Shown in pieces: positions 9,420 to 18,835 of a stretch of DNA of 51,655 nucleotides. Made by a program: the position numbers and the translations under genes. The stretch is from positions 1 to 51,655 of the forward strand of contig JAPKBH010000011.1 of NCBI GenBank assembly GCA_028823445.1, in the 5' to 3' direction. Every line of letters starts with the position of its first letter. The first letter of the stretch is position 1. The DNA is from Acidimicrobiales bacterium (GTDB lineage Bacteria; Actinomycetota; Acidimicrobiia; Acidimicrobiales; MedAcidi-G1). Below the pieces are notes generated by a model, which was not told where the DNA came from, ran no database searches, and worked only from the letters and a program-made list of their open reading frames with translations.

Positions 9420-10612
9420 GCCGCTATTTCTGGGTTGTTTAAGACGTCGGCGAGGAGAGCCACGCCTTGGGTTATTTCTTGGTCGGTGATGGTGATAGGC
9501 GGAGCCAACCGCAGAGCGGTGGGGGTGATGCCGTTGACGATGAGTCCTGCTTTGAGGCAGGCGGCAGCGATTTCTGGTCCGGTGCGTCCGGCCAGGCCAT
9601 CATGATTTATTTCTACGCCTAAGAGGAGGCCCCAGCCGCGCACGCTTTCTACCCCGGGGAGGTCTAAAAGCTCCTTGGTGAGCGCCTGGCCTTTGAGTCG
9701 GGCCATTTCCGGGGCGTTTATTTCGGTCATGATGCGTAGTACTTCTCGAGCGGCTGCTGCGGCGAGGGGTTGCCCGCCAAAAGTTGACCCGTGGTCTCCG
9801 GGTTTAAAAGCATCTGCTACTTCTTCGGTGGCCCACACGGCCCCAATGGGTACCCCGTTGCCGAGGGCTTTGGCGGTGGTCACGATGTCAGGGGTTATAC
9901 CGGTGTGTTGAAAGCCGAACCAGCGGCCGGTGCGCCCTAAACCGGTTTGCACTTCGTCCATGATCAACAAGATGCCATGCTGGTCGCAGAGTTTTCGTAT
10001 GCCTTGTAAGAAACTCTGGTCGGCGGGGTTTACGCCGCCTTCGCCTTGCAATGGTTCCAGCAAAATGGCTCCCACGGTGGGGTCAACAGCGGCGGCAAAT
10101 GCTTCGAGGTCGTTCCAGGCGGCGTGGCGAAACCCTTCGGGCAGAGGCTGGAAGGGTTCGTGTTTTTCTGGTTGCCCGGTGGCCGCCAGGGTGGCCATGG
10201 TGCGCCCATGAAAAGACCGGAAGGCCGATAAAACGACGTGACGGCCCCGTCCTTGGTATTTGCGGGCCAGTTTCATGGCGGCTTCGTTGGCTTCGGCTCC
10301 GGAGTTTTGGAAGAGGATTTTCCCTGGGGTGGTCAGGTCGGTGTCGGTGCGTATTAGTTGATCCAACCGGGTTGCCACTTCAAGGTGGGGCTCGGTTTCA
10401 AACAGGTTAGAAACGTGCACCAGGGTTTGGGCTTGCTGGGCTAAGGCGGCGGCTACCCGTGGGTGGCTGTGGCCTAGGCTGGTTACGGCGAGGCCGCAGA
10501 GAAAATCTAGGTACCGTTTTCCTTGGTCGTCGAAGACCATGGTGCCTTGGCCCCGTACCAGTTTTATTGGTGGGGTGCCGTAGTTGTTCATGAGCGGCCG
10601 GGTGTTGTTCAT
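9416..10612 (-). CDS. argD: Acetylornithine aminotransferase
   Basis: ArgD is a PLP-dependent class III aminotransferase that makes N-acetylornithine. The 398-residue protein shows [13 protein letters not shown] near residue 214 (PLP Asp) and [15 protein letters not shown] near 243 containing the PLP Lys. The chosen ATG overlaps the argB stop as TAATG. A second in-frame ATG seven codons later (before NNYG) is a plausible alternative start. Confidence 0.95.
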   Translation of the reverse strand: MNNTRPLMNNYGTPPIKLVRGQGTMVFDDQGKRYLDFLCGLAVTSLGHSHPRVAAALAQQAQTLVHVSNLFETEPHLEVATRLDQLIRTDTDLTTPGKILFQNSGAEANEAAMKLARKYQGRGRHVVLSAFRSFHGRTMATLAATGQPEKHEPFQPLPEGFRHAAWNDLEAFAAAVDPTVGAILLEPLQGEGGVNPADQSFLQGIRKLCDQHGILLIMDEVQTGLGRTGRWFGFQHTGITPDIVTTAKALGNGVPIGAVWATEEVADAFKPGDHGSTFGGQPLAAAAAREVLRIMTEINAPEMARLKGQALTKELLDLPGVESVRGWGLLLGVEINHDGLAGRTGPEIAAACLKAGLIVNGITPTALRLAPPITITDQEITQGVALLADVLNNPEIAA

Positions 10613-11508
10613 TAGTTTTTCTCGGCGTCTGGGCCGCCCCCTACTGGGAACACCATGGTGCCGATGCCAGAGTCGGTGAAGAGTTCCAAGAGCAGCACGT
10701 GGGGTAGCCGGCCGTCCACCATGTGTGCGGATCCCACCCCGGCGTTTACTGCGTTGAGGCAGGCTTCGGCTTTGGGGATCATCCCGCCGCTTATGGTGCC
10801 ATCGTCCATGAGGTTTTGCAGGGCGGCTACGTCGAGCCTTGAGATATGACTGGCCGGGTCGTCAATGTCGGTCCGGAGGCCTTCGATGTCGGTCAGGTAG
10901 AGAATTCGTTCGGCACCGAGAGCGCCGGCTAGGGCGGCGGCTACCGTGTCGGCGTTTATGTTGTAAGCCTGCCCGTTTTTGTCGGCTCCGATGCTGGAAA
11001 TAACTGGGATGAGCCCTTCGCTGAGGAGACCGTTGACAATGGCCGGGTTTACTTGGGCCACGTCGCCCACGAACCCGAGGTCTTGGTTACGGGCCGTGGC
11101 GGTGATCATCCCGGCGTCTTCGCCAGAGAGCCCTACGGCTAGTGGCCCGTGCACGTTGATACTGGACACGATGTCTCGGTTTACTTTGCCCACCAGAACC
11201 ATGCGGGCTACGTCGAGGGTGTCGGCGTCGGTTACCCGAAGGCCTTCTACAAACTGGGGTTCCATGCCTAACCGGTTAAGCATGTCGGTTATTTGTGGTG
11301 CCCCGCCGTGGACGACTACGGGCCTAATGCCTACCGATTGCATAAGCACGATGTCTTTGGCGAACTGTTGGGCTAACTCTTGGTTAACCATGGCGTTGCC
11401 ACCGAACTTAACCACGATGGTGGCGCCGGCGAATCGTTGAATGTAGGGCAGGGTTTCGATGAGTACCGAGGCCCGCCGTTCGGGTGAAAAGTCTTCTGGG
11501 GTGGTCAT
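10612..11508 (-). CDS. argB: Acetylglutamate kinase
   Basis: ArgB phosphorylates N-acetylglutamate and is the usual arginine feedback point. The 298-residue product has VVKFGGNAM near residue 31, VVHGGAPQI near 65 and the nucleotide/substrate segment YNINADTVAAALA near 194. The frame is open 21 codons further upstream, but the ATG at 11508 is preferred: it has a good AGGAG six bases upstream, directly after the argJ stop, and begins at the family's usual N-terminus. Confidence 0.95.
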   Translation of the reverse strand: MTTPEDFSPERRASVLIETLPYIQRFAGATIVVKFGGNAMVNQELAQQFAKDIVLMQSVGIRPVVVHGGAPQITDMLNRLGMEPQFVEGLRVTDADTLDVARMVLVGKVNRDIVSSINVHGPLAVGLSGEDAGMITATARNQDLGFVGDVAQVNPAIVNGLLSEGLIPVISSIGADKNGQAYNINADTVAAALAGALGAERILYLTDIEGLRTDIDDPASHISRLDVAALQNLMDDGTISGGMIPKAEACLNAVNAGVGSAHMVDGRLPHVLLLELFTDSGIGTMVFPVGGGPDAEKN

Positions 11509-11515
11509 GTTGCTC

Positions 11516-12679
11516 CTAGGACGTCCGCATGTTTTCGTCGATGTAGGCGTGGCTGAGGTCGGTGGTGACAATGCGTGCGGTACCGGTGCCTTGGCCGAGG
11601 TCTACTTCTAGATCAAGACGCCGACCGGCCATGTGGGCGGTCAGGGCTGTTTCGTCTACTGGTTGGGCTTGTCCGTCGGCGTACACCACTTGGCCGCCGT
11701 AAGAGATGGTGGTGGTTTCTGAATCGAAGGCGATACCGGCGGCCCCCATTTCGGCGGCGATTCTTCCCCAGTAGGGGTCTTGTCCGTACCAGGAGCATTT
11801 TACCAGTTGACAATTGGCGGTGTCGCGAGCCCCTTTGGCGGCCTCGGTGTCGTTAGCGGCCCCGGTCACGGTCAGGAATACTGTTTTGGTGGAGCCTTCG
11901 GCGTCGTCGGCCATTTGGGTGGCCAGCGAGGCGCAGGCTTCGGTGAGGGCGTCCCCGAATTCTTGGGGGTCGGTGGGGCCGGCGGTGCCGGAGGCCAGCA
12001 ATAACACCGTGTCGTTGGTGGATTCCGCTCCGTCTACGGTGAGGCAGTTAAATGAGGTGCCCACGGCTTGTTGGAGCAGTTTCGTGCCGGTGGCGGCATC
12101 TATTTGGGCGTCGGTGGTGAGTACCGCCAACATGGTGGCCATGTTGGGTTCGAGCATGGCGGCCCCTTTGGCGATGCCGCCGATGGTGAATCCTTGGCCG
12201 TTGATGGTGACCGTTTTGGGCACGGTGTCGGTGGTCATGATGGCTTCAGCGGCTGCTGGGCCGCCGTCGGTGGTGAGGTTGGCGGCTGCTTGGGGTATGC
12301 CGGTGCTTATTTTGTCCATGGGCAGGGTGAAGCCAATCCACCCGGTGGAACAAACCAGTACCTCTTGGGGTTGGCAGCCCAGTTCTTGGGCGGTGAGGGC
12401 GGCCATGGTGCGGGCGTCGTTGAGGCCTTGTTGGCCGGTGGCGGCGTTGGCGTTTCCGCTGTTGAGGATTACCGCGGCGGCCTGACCGCCGGTAGCAGCA
12501 AGGGATTCCTTGCAGAGCAGCACGGGGGCGGCGGTCATTTTGTTAGAGGTAAATACTCCCATGGCGGTTACTGGGGTGTGATCGGCGTGGGCTACTAAAG
12601 CTAGGTCGGTGGCTCCGGAGGTTTTTATGCCGCAGGTGGCGTGGCCGGCGGTGAAACCGGGGACGGCGGTGACGCTCAT
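11516..12679 (-). CDS. argJ: Bifunctional ornithine acetyltransferase / N-acetylglutamate synthase
   Basis: ArgJ moves the acetyl group from acetylornithine to glutamate, recycling it, and in bifunctional forms also uses acetyl-CoA. The 387-residue precursor has KGAAMLEPNMATML near residue 177; family members self-cleave at the Ala-Thr bond there to give alpha and beta chains, with Thr as nucleophile. No separate argA is present in this operon. The ATG at 12679 overlaps the argC stop (ATGA). An open extension of 21 codons upstream is rejected because it lies within argC and lacks conservation. Confidence 0.95.
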   Translation of the reverse strand: MSVTAVPGFTAGHATCGIKTSGATDLALVAHADHTPVTAMGVFTSNKMTAAPVLLCKESLAATGGQAAAVILNSGNANAATGQQGLNDARTMAALTAQELGCQPQEVLVCSTGWIGFTLPMDKISTGIPQAAANLTTDGGPAAAEAIMTTDTVPKTVTINGQGFTIGGIAKGAAMLEPNMATMLAVLTTDAQIDAATGTKLLQQAVGTSFNCLTVDGAESTNDTVLLLASGTAGPTDPQEFGDALTEACASLATQMADDAEGSTKTVFLTVTGAANDTEAAKGARDTANCQLVKCSWYGQDPYWGRIAAEMGAAGIAFDSETTTISYGGQVVYADGQAQPVDETALTAHMAGRRLDLEVDLGQGTGTARIVTTDLSHAYIDENMRTS

Positions 12680-13710
12680 GGGGTGAGTCCGATGCTGGTT
12701 AGTCCGAGGGTTTCTTCGAAGCCCAGAGCCAGGTTGGCGCATTGCAAGGCGGCGCCTGAAGCGCCTTTGCCGAGGTTATCTAAGGCGCAAATGCTGACCA
12801 GTAGTCCGGTGCGGGGGTCGACCCGAGCGGTGAGGTGAGCGGCGTTGGAGCCCAAAGTGTTTTTGGTGGAGGGCGACCGTTCGCTCACCACCATGAAGGG
12901 TTCCTTGGCGTAATGGTTGGTCAAAACGGCCAGGGCGGTTGCTGTGTCAAGGTCTTTGCTGGGCCGGGCGTAGCAGGTGGCCAGGATGCCTCGGTTCATG
13001 GGGGCCAGGTGCGGGGTGAAGAGCACGCTTACTTCTTGGTCGGTGCCGGTGGCCAAGACTTGTTCCATTTCTGGGGTGTGCCGGTGGCCTTCCAAGGCGT
13101 AGGCGGTGAAATCTTCGTCCACGGCGCAGAAGGTGGTGTTGTCTTTGGCGGCTCGGCCAGCGCCAGAAACACCGGTGGCGGCATCAACAATTATTCCGGT
13201 GGTTTCGATGAGTCCGGCTTTTACGAAAGGGGCCAGGGCCAGGCTGGCCGAGGTGGGGAAGCATCCGGGGACAGCGATGAGGTCGGCGTCCTTAAGGGAT
13301 TCTCTGAAGAGTTCTGGGAGCCCGTAGACCGCTTGGGCCAGCAGTTCGGGGTTGGCGTGGGCTTCGCCGTACCACTGGGGGTAGAGGGCGGGGTCGGTGA
13401 GCCGGTAGTCGGCGCCGAGGTCTATGAGGGGGATTTTTAGTGAGCGGAGTTGTGGCACTAAGGCTTGGCTGGCCCCGTGGGGTAGCCCGAGAAACACCAC
13501 GTCGCAGCCGGCAAAGAGTGCGGGGTCGGTGGGGGCGTAGGTCATGGTGCCGTAGTGGGCGGCCAGGCTGGGGTACAGGTCGGCTACCGAAGTGCCGGCC
13601 ATTGAGTCGGCGGCCGCCACGGTGACCGTGAGGTCGGGGTGGCCGGCGCAGAGCCGCATGAGTTCTGCTCCGGTAAATCCCGAAGCGCCGATTATGCCTA
13701 CGTTCTTCAT
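12676..13710 (-). CDS. argC: N-acetyl-gamma-glutamyl-phosphate reductase
   Basis: ArgC reduces acetylglutamyl phosphate with NADPH. The 344-residue protein begins with a Rossmann motif (GIIGASGFTGAEL) and has the active-site Cys in PGCFPTSASLAL near residue 145 and a His segment GHRHTPEM. It is the first gene of the arg operon. The ATG at 13710 is chosen over one at 13725 because the upstream ATG overlaps the -10 box TATGAT (13717-13722); the gap from -10 to ATG is six bases, so the mRNA is probably leaderless. Confidence 0.96.
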   Translation of the reverse strand: MKNVGIIGASGFTGAELMRLCAGHPDLTVTVAAADSMAGTSVADLYPSLAAHYGTMTYAPTDPALFAGCDVVFLGLPHGASQALVPQLRSLKIPLIDLGADYRLTDPALYPQWYGEAHANPELLAQAVYGLPELFRESLKDADLIAVPGCFPTSASLALAPFVKAGLIETTGIIVDAATGVSGAGRAAKDNTTFCAVDEDFTAYALEGHRHTPEMEQVLATGTDQEVSVLFTPHLAPMNRGILATCYARPSKDLDTATALAVLTNHYAKEPFMVVSERSPSTKNTLGSNAAHLTARVDPRTGLLVSICALDNLGKGASGAALQCANLALGFEETLGLTSIGLTP

Positions 13711-13716
13711 AAACGA

Positions 13717-13761
13717 ATCATACATTTGAATGCATGGTAATGCAACAATTCATGCATTGAG
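13717..13761 (-). promoter_or_regulatory. arg operon promoter overlapped by ArgR operator
   Basis: On the minus strand TTGCAT (13740-13745) and TATGAT (13717-13722) are spaced by exactly 17 bp, a good sigma-70-type promoter. The same bases hold an inverted repeat AATGCATG (13729-13736) / CATGCATT (13751-13758), with a central TGCAT-like copy that is the -35 itself. Three ATGCA cores at roughly helical spacing resemble the ATGCAT-containing ARG boxes described for Streptomyces. ArgR (8065-8526) bound here would cover the -35 and spacer. Confidence 0.85.
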
Positions 13762-13777
13762 TTGAAAACTTATGCAG

Positions 13778-16132
13778 CTAAGAGCGCAGGACAGCGGGCA
13801 AGGCCCCTTGAACCACATCGATGCAGCGCTGACGTGTTTCGGCAATTTCGCCATCAGTCAACGTGCGGTCATCGGCCTGAAAACGCAAGGTGTAAGCCAA
13901 ACTGCGCTTCCCCTCCCCCATGGACTCGCTGCGAAACACATCAAATAACGCCAAGTCCACCAGCAAATCCCCAGCCGCTTCACGCAAAGCCGTGGCCACT
14001 GCGGCAGCCGGCACTGACTCTTCAACTTCAAAAGCTAAGTCCACGTCTGAAGTCGGGTAACGGCTAAACGCAGCAAACATCTTGACCCCATGAGGCAAAG
14101 CCAGCAACACGTCAAGGTTCACTTCAAGCCACCCCACCCGTTGCGGCACTTCGTAAGCCGCCAAAACCGTTGGGTCGATTTCCCCCACAAAACCTACGAG
14201 GGTGCCAGAAACTTCAATACGAGCCGTTCGAGTAGCGTGCAAACCCGCCGGTTGATCCGCCACCAACTCGTACTGGCCCAGCGCCAAAGCATCGGCCAGC
14301 GCCGACCACACGGCCACCGCTTCACCGGCATCTACTCCTGCTAAAGCCACACCCAAGTGTTCGTTCTCGTCGGGCAAAGGCTGCGACTGGGCCGGCTGAT
14401 CATAAACATGGCCCACTTCAAAAATTTGCAAACCGGTCAAGCGGTGTGACGCGTTGTAAGCCAACGTTTTTAACAAACCAGGCCGCAAAGAAGCACGCAT
14501 TACTGACTCTTCGGCCACCAACGGGTTAGCCACCGTTACCCCAGCAGCCGACAAACCGGCTGCTGCGAGGTCTCCGGGCGCCAAAAAAGGCACCGGCATG
14601 GCTTCATCTATGCCTAGCCCCAACATAGTGTTGCGCACCAAACGGCGATCTTTTTGCCGACTGGTTAACCCACCGGTCAACGTAGACAGCGGTACTGTTT
14701 TGACAATGTTGGCGTAGCCATATAAACGAGCCACTTCTTCGGCAATATCAGTTTCGGTGGTGGTGTCGGGGCGAAAACTCGGAACAACTACCTGCAGGTT
14801 GTCTCCGTCGACGGTATTGGCAAACTCCAACGAGGCAAGCAAAGCGCTCATTGCCTCTTGAGAAATTTCGGTACCCAGCAAAGCATTTACCCGAGCCACC
14901 CGCACAGTTACCGGGCCAGCAACCGGCAGGTTGCCGCGTACGTCTATAAGACCGGGGGCCATGGTTGCCCCACTGGGGGCCAACAACTCAACGAAACGTT
15001 GCATAGCCAGTTCTGCTACTTCTGGGTCGGCGCCTCGTTCAAAACGTGCCGAAGCCTCGCTCCGCAGGCCCAAACGTCGGGCGGTGGCCGAAATAGAAAT
15101 AGGGTCCCACCAGGCCATCTCTAAAGCCACGGTGGTCGTTGTTTCATCGATCTCGGTCGACGCACCGCCCATCACACCGGCAATGCCGATGACTACGTTT
15201 TGGGCATCGGTAACCACGCCGTCGCTTGATTCAAGCGTGCGCTCCACCCCATCTAAGGTGGTTATTTCTTCGCCGTCAACAGCACGGCGCACGCTAAACC
15301 CGGCGCCATCAAGGCGGGCCAAGTCGTAGGTATGGCTGGGCTGACCTAGTTCCAACATGACGTAGTTTGAGGCATCAACCACGTTGTTGATGGGACGCAT
15401 ACCTAAGGCCGTTAAACGGTTAGCCAGCCAGCGAGGTGACGGTTCTACGGTGATGCCATCGAGCACTCGTAGCGCAAAGCGACCACACAGGTCGGGGTCA
15501 ATAATTTCTACCGAAACCCGGCCCGGTGCGGGGTCGCCAGATTCTTGCACCGTGGGCTGTTTAAGTGAAAACGAAACTTGCTGCACCGCTGCGAGGTCGC
15601 GCGCTACCCCGGCCACCGACATGGCGTCTGGTCGGTTGGGGTTGACCTCAAGTTCGTAAAGCACATCAGAGACAATCTCTAACGCTTCGCTCAACGGAGT
15701 GCCGGGTTCCAGTGCAGCATCAAGCAACATGATCCCTTCACTATCGTCGCCCAAACCTATTTCTTCGGAGGCGCAAAGCATGCCATTGGACCACTCCCCC
15801 CGCATTTTGCGGCGAGCGATTTCCATCCCGTTAGGCATCACCGTGCCCAAGGTGGCCAAGGGCACGAGGTCGCCCACACTCATGTTGAACGCTCCGCAAC
15901 AAATTTGTAGCGCTTGACCGTCGCCGGCATCCACATCTACCAGTTGGATTCGGTCAGCATCGGGGTGAGGACGCAAGTCTAAAACACGGGCCACCACCAG
16001 GCCCTCGAACCCTTCGCCTACTGCGGTCATTTCTTCTACCGCTAAACCCAGGGCACTCAGTTGGTCAGCGATGCCTTCGGGGGTGCCTTCCAACGGAGCG
16101 AACTCGCGCAGCCACGACAACAGCACCTTCAT
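13778..16132 (-). CDS. pheT: Phenylalanyl-tRNA synthetase beta subunit
   Basis: PheT forms the alpha2-beta2 PheRS with PheS; the beta chain carries the editing site and anticodon-binding domain. The 784-residue protein has an N-terminal tRNA-binding OB fold (about 39-145), the B3/B4 editing region, B5 DNA-binding-like segments, a catalytic-like core and the C-terminal anticodon-binding domain (AFSRYPTSDVDLAFEVE near 700). The Shine-Dalgarno GGAG lies nine bases before the ATG. It is 25 bases after pheS. Length is typical. Confidence 0.96.
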   Translation of the reverse strand: MKVLLSWLREFAPLEGTPEGIADQLSALGLAVEEMTAVGEGFEGLVVARVLDLRPHPDADRIQLVDVDAGDGQALQICCGAFNMSVGDLVPLATLGTVMPNGMEIARRKMRGEWSNGMLCASEEIGLGDDSEGIMLLDAALEPGTPLSEALEIVSDVLYELEVNPNRPDAMSVAGVARDLAAVQQVSFSLKQPTVQESGDPAPGRVSVEIIDPDLCGRFALRVLDGITVEPSPRWLANRLTALGMRPINNVVDASNYVMLELGQPSHTYDLARLDGAGFSVRRAVDGEEITTLDGVERTLESSDGVVTDAQNVVIGIAGVMGGASTEIDETTTTVALEMAWWDPISISATARRLGLRSEASARFERGADPEVAELAMQRFVELLAPSGATMAPGLIDVRGNLPVAGPVTVRVARVNALLGTEISQEAMSALLASLEFANTVDGDNLQVVVPSFRPDTTTETDIAEEVARLYGYANIVKTVPLSTLTGGLTSRQKDRRLVRNTMLGLGIDEAMPVPFLAPGDLAAAGLSAAGVTVANPLVAEESVMRASLRPGLLKTLAYNASHRLTGLQIFEVGHVYDQPAQSQPLPDENEHLGVALAGVDAGEAVAVWSALADALALGQYELVADQPAGLHATRTARIEVSGTLVGFVGEIDPTVLAAYEVPQRVGWLEVNLDVLLALPHGVKMFAAFSRYPTSDVDLAFEVEESVPAAAVATALREAAGDLLVDLALFDVFRSESMGEGKRSLAYTLRFQADDRTLTDGEIAETRQRCIDVVQGALPAVLRS

Positions 16133-16157
16133 GACAGATCTCCAAGAAGTTTTAGCA

Positions 16158-17159
16158 TCAGAATTGGCTCAAGAATCGGTGGTCGTTACGAAACAATTCA
16201 CGCAGGTCGTCAATGTCGTGGCGCATCAAAGCCAAGCGATCTAGCCCAAAGCCAAAAGCAAACCCTGACCATTCTTCGGGGTCTAGCCCGGCGGCCGTCA
16301 ACACGTTGGGGTGCACCATGCCGCAACCCCCGAGTTCTAGCCAGGAGCCATCGGGGCGACGAATATCAAATTCGGCGGAAGGTTCGGTGAAAGGAAAATA
16401 CGAAGGCCGCAAGCGGGAGGTAAACCCTTCGCCGAAATACGCTGTGGTGAAGGCCTCCAAGGTGCCGGCGAGGTCGCCAAAAGTAATGCCTCGATCTATT
16501 ACCAGGGCCTCAATTTGGTGGAATACCGGCATGTGGGTGGCGTCGGCGGTGTCTGAACGAAATACTCGTCCGGGCATTATTGAATAGATCGGCGGTTCTT
16601 GGTCTTCCATGACCCGTACCTGCACCGGCGAGGTGTGAGTACGCAACAGCGTGCTTTGCGGGTCGCCGTAGTTGACGTACAGCGTGTCGTACATATCTCG
16701 AGCCGGGTGGTCGGGAGGAAAGTTCAAGGCCCCAAAGTTGTGCCATTCGTCTTCGATCTCTGGGCCTTCGGACACGGTGTAACCCATGCCCACAAAAAGA
16801 TCTTCGAGACGTTCCCATGTTTGGGTAATAACGTGACGGTGCCCTAAGCGTCGGCCATGGTCTAACTCGGTAAGGTCCAGTCGCTCGTTTTCCAACTGGG
16901 CGGCCCGCTCCCCTACTTCGAGGTGGCGGCGCCGTTCATCAAGCAACCCGGTTAGTTCGTCACGAACTTCGTTTAGTCGGAGTCCCAATGCTCTTCGCTG
17001 GTCGGGTTCCAAACCGCCGAGGGTTCGTTTGGCCGCCGTGATGGCAGATTTTTTTCCCAGCAAGACCCCGTCGAGGTCTTTTAAGGCCGCCAAATCAGTG
17101 GCCGCCGCAATATCGGTGGCCGCTTGGGCGAGGTGGGCGTCAAGATCAATTTCATTCAT
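16158..17159 (-). CDS. pheS: Phenylalanyl-tRNA synthetase alpha subunit
   Basis: PheS is the catalytic chain of PheRS. The 333-residue protein has an N-terminal coiled coil (about 1-90) that contacts tRNA, then the class II motifs: motif 2 near FRSDTADATHMPVFHQ (about 200) and motif 3 in FAFGFGLDRLALMRH near 305. The 51-base gap to the upstream rRNA methyltransferase gene has no clear riboswitch or T-box. TAGAGT occurs 12 bases before the ATG and could be a weak internal -10. Confidence 0.96.
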   Translation of the reverse strand: MNEIDLDAHLAQAATDIAAATDLAALKDLDGVLLGKKSAITAAKRTLGGLEPDQRRALGLRLNEVRDELTGLLDERRRHLEVGERAAQLENERLDLTELDHGRRLGHRHVITQTWERLEDLFVGMGYTVSEGPEIEDEWHNFGALNFPPDHPARDMYDTLYVNYGDPQSTLLRTHTSPVQVRVMEDQEPPIYSIMPGRVFRSDTADATHMPVFHQIEALVIDRGITFGDLAGTLEAFTTAYFGEGFTSRLRPSYFPFTEPSAEFDIRRPDGSWLELGGCGMVHPNVLTAAGLDPEEWSGFAFGFGLDRLALMRHDIDDLRELFRNDHRFLSQF

Positions 17160-17210
17160 AGTTCCGAAAGGACTCTAGGCCACGGCAGGCCGCTGGTGGC
17201 GACCATTTTT

Positions 17211-17987
17211 TTATCGCCGTGACAAAGCATAAAGAGCGACCGAACCAGCCACGGCGACGTTCAGCGATTCGGCGTGACCAGAGGTGGGTATTTGTAATTG
17301 GCCGGCGCAAGCCGCTTGAACTTTAGTGGCCAGCCCACGCGGTTCGTTGCCTACAATGACCGCTACTGGCTGGCCGGTTGGCACCTCTTCGGGGGCGATA
17401 CCTTCTTCGGGTATCGCAGCCCAACAGGCATAGCCGGCTTCGGTTAAGGCCTGCACCGTTTCGAGGGGGTCCGGCAAGCAAACAACGGGGAGTCGAAATA
17501 ACGAACCGGCGCTGGCTCGCACCACTTTGGGGTTAAAGGGGTCGACCCCTCCGGCGAAAACCACGCCACTGGCGCCAAAAGATTCTGCCGATCGAATGAG
17601 TGTTCCAGCGTTGCCGGGGTCGGCTACCTCAGCCAGTACCAGCAAAAGCCCGCCAGTGACCGTTACGTCGGCCAGAGAAACCAGGTGTTCATCCAATACA
17701 GCCAGAGCTGGTTGGGGGTTGCGGGTGCTGGAAAGCGAAGAAAAAATTTGTTCGCTTACTTCAACCCACGGAACGTTTTTTTGGTTTAGCTCTTCAACGA
17801 ATTGTTCGCTGGTGGCCGATTCGGGCACCAACACTACCTCTACGCTGCGGCCTGCTTTAAGTGCTTCTCGGACCAATTTTGGCCCTTCGACAATGTAAAC
17901 CCCCTCGTCCCGGCGGGCCGAGCGCTGGCGAACCAGGCGTCGGACCCGCTGAACGAGCGTGCTTTTATCGCCGGCCCGGTTGATCAC
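17211..17987 (-). CDS. SpoU/TrmH-family rRNA 2'-O-methyltransferase
   Basis: SPOUT methyltransferases of this group methylate the 2'-OH of rRNA or tRNA using SAM bound in a knotted fold. The 258-residue protein has an N-terminal substrate-binding domain (about 1-95) and the three SpoU motifs: [16 protein letters not shown] near 125, [10 protein letters not shown] near 208, and [14 protein letters not shown] near 240. It resembles the RlmB/TsnR branch, and in many actinobacteria such a gene follows rplT. The GTG start overlaps the rplT stop. The exact target base is not predictable. Confidence 0.9.
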   Translation of the reverse strand: MINRAGDKSTLVQRVRRLVRQRSARRDEGVYIVEGPKLVREALKAGRSVEVVLVPESATSEQFVEELNQKNVPWVEVSEQIFSSLSSTRNPQPALAVLDEHLVSLADVTVTGGLLLVLAEVADPGNAGTLIRSAESFGASGVVFAGGVDPFNPKVVRASAGSLFRLPVVCLPDPLETVQALTEAGYACWAAIPEEGIAPEEVPTGQPVAVIVGNEPRGLATKVQAACAGQLQIPTSGHAESLNVAVAGSVALYALSRR

Positions 17988-18550
17988 CGAGCAGCGTTAA
18001 TGGCGTCGATCAACTCGGCCTTACGAAGACCAGTAATCGACAAGTTCAACTCAGCAGCTACCTCTTTGAGTTCAGCTACGGTTTTAGACGACAAGTCATC
18101 ATCACCTGCTGCTTCTTCGGCAACCGAAGACTCGGGTGCAGATTCAGCCACCGGGGCAGTTTCCGCAACGGGGATAGCTTCAGAAGAAGCTTCGGGTGCA
18201 GGCGCTGCCGCAGCCAAAGCCACCAAAGAGGCAAAGGCCGCTTGATCGGTGACCGCAAGGTCAGCCAACATTTTACGGTCTACGGAAATACCCGCATTTT
18301 TAAGACCGTTGATGAAACGACTGTACGTCGTGTCGTGTTGACGGCAGGCTGCGTTGATGCGTTGAATCCACAAACGACGAAACTGGCCTTTGCGGGCCCG
18401 GCGGTCACGGAAGGCATAGTTGCCAGAGTGCATGACCTGTTCGTTTGCGGCGCGGAACGAACGGCTTTTGTTGCCGTAGTAGCCTTTCGCCTCTTTAAGT
18501 ATTGCGCGATGTTTTTTCTTACTATGTACTGCTCGTTTGACCCTGGCCAT
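17984..18550 (-). CDS. rplT: Ribosomal protein L20 with C-terminal Rho_N/SAP-like domain
   Basis: L20 binds 23S rRNA early in 50S assembly. Residues 1-115 are a normal L20 ([20 protein letters not shown], then [20 protein letters not shown]). Most L20 proteins stop there at about 115-125 residues; this one is 188. An Ala/Pro/Glu linker (about 116-152) is followed by a 35-residue helical module ([18 protein letters not shown], then [11 protein letters not shown]) that looks like the Rho N-terminal or SAP fold, a small nucleic-acid-binding helix-extended-helix unit. It is in frame with no sign of a frameshift. A good AGGAG precedes the ATG. Confidence 0.94.
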   Translation of the reverse strand: MARVKRAVHSKKKHRAILKEAKGYYGNKSRSFRAANEQVMHSGNYAFRDRRARKGQFRRLWIQRINAACRQHDTTYSRFINGLKNAGISVDRKMLADLAVTDQAAFASLVALAAAAPAPEASSEAIPVAETAPVAESAPESSVAEEAAGDDDLSSKTVAELKEVAAELNLSITGLRKAELIDAINAAR

Positions 18551-18621
18551 CAGGGGCTCCTTTGTTTGCGGGTTGGTTAAGAATTTGTGGCAAATGTTGC
18601 CGGTTTGGCGATCAGTGACGA

Positions 18622-18816
18622 TCAGGTGTTGAGACGACTCCGAATTGAACGGTCGTCTGCTTTTGAAACGTCGCTTTCGCCAGAAAGGCGACGCTTGCGA
18701 CGGGCGGATTTCTTTTCTAAAAGGTGGCTACGGTTTTTACTGCGTTTCCGTAAGCGGCCTTTGCTGGTCACCTTGACTCGTTTTGCGAGCCCTCGGTGGG
18801 TTTTCATTTTCGGCAT
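18622..18816 (-). CDS. rpmI: Ribosomal protein L35
   Basis: This small basic 50S protein is 64 residues long and begins [20 protein letters not shown], the family hallmark. A strong AGAGGAG Shine-Dalgarno lies six bases before the ATG. The gene sits between infC and rplT in the universally common order. The 71-base gap to rplT contains no obvious terminator. Confidence 0.97.
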   Translation of the reverse strand: MPKMKTHRGLAKRVKVTSKGRLRKRSKNRSHLLEKKSARRKRRLSGESDVSKADDRSIRSRLNT

Positions 18817-18835
18817 GTCATTCTCCTCTGCGTGG

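Noticed and set aside
13711-13725. Upstream ATG for argC
   Set aside because: It overlaps the -10 box TATGAT, so it would not be in the transcript; the ATG at 13710 fits the family N-terminus.
17160-17210. T-box or attenuator before pheS
   Set aside because: Only 51 bases, with no T-box sequence and no terminator.
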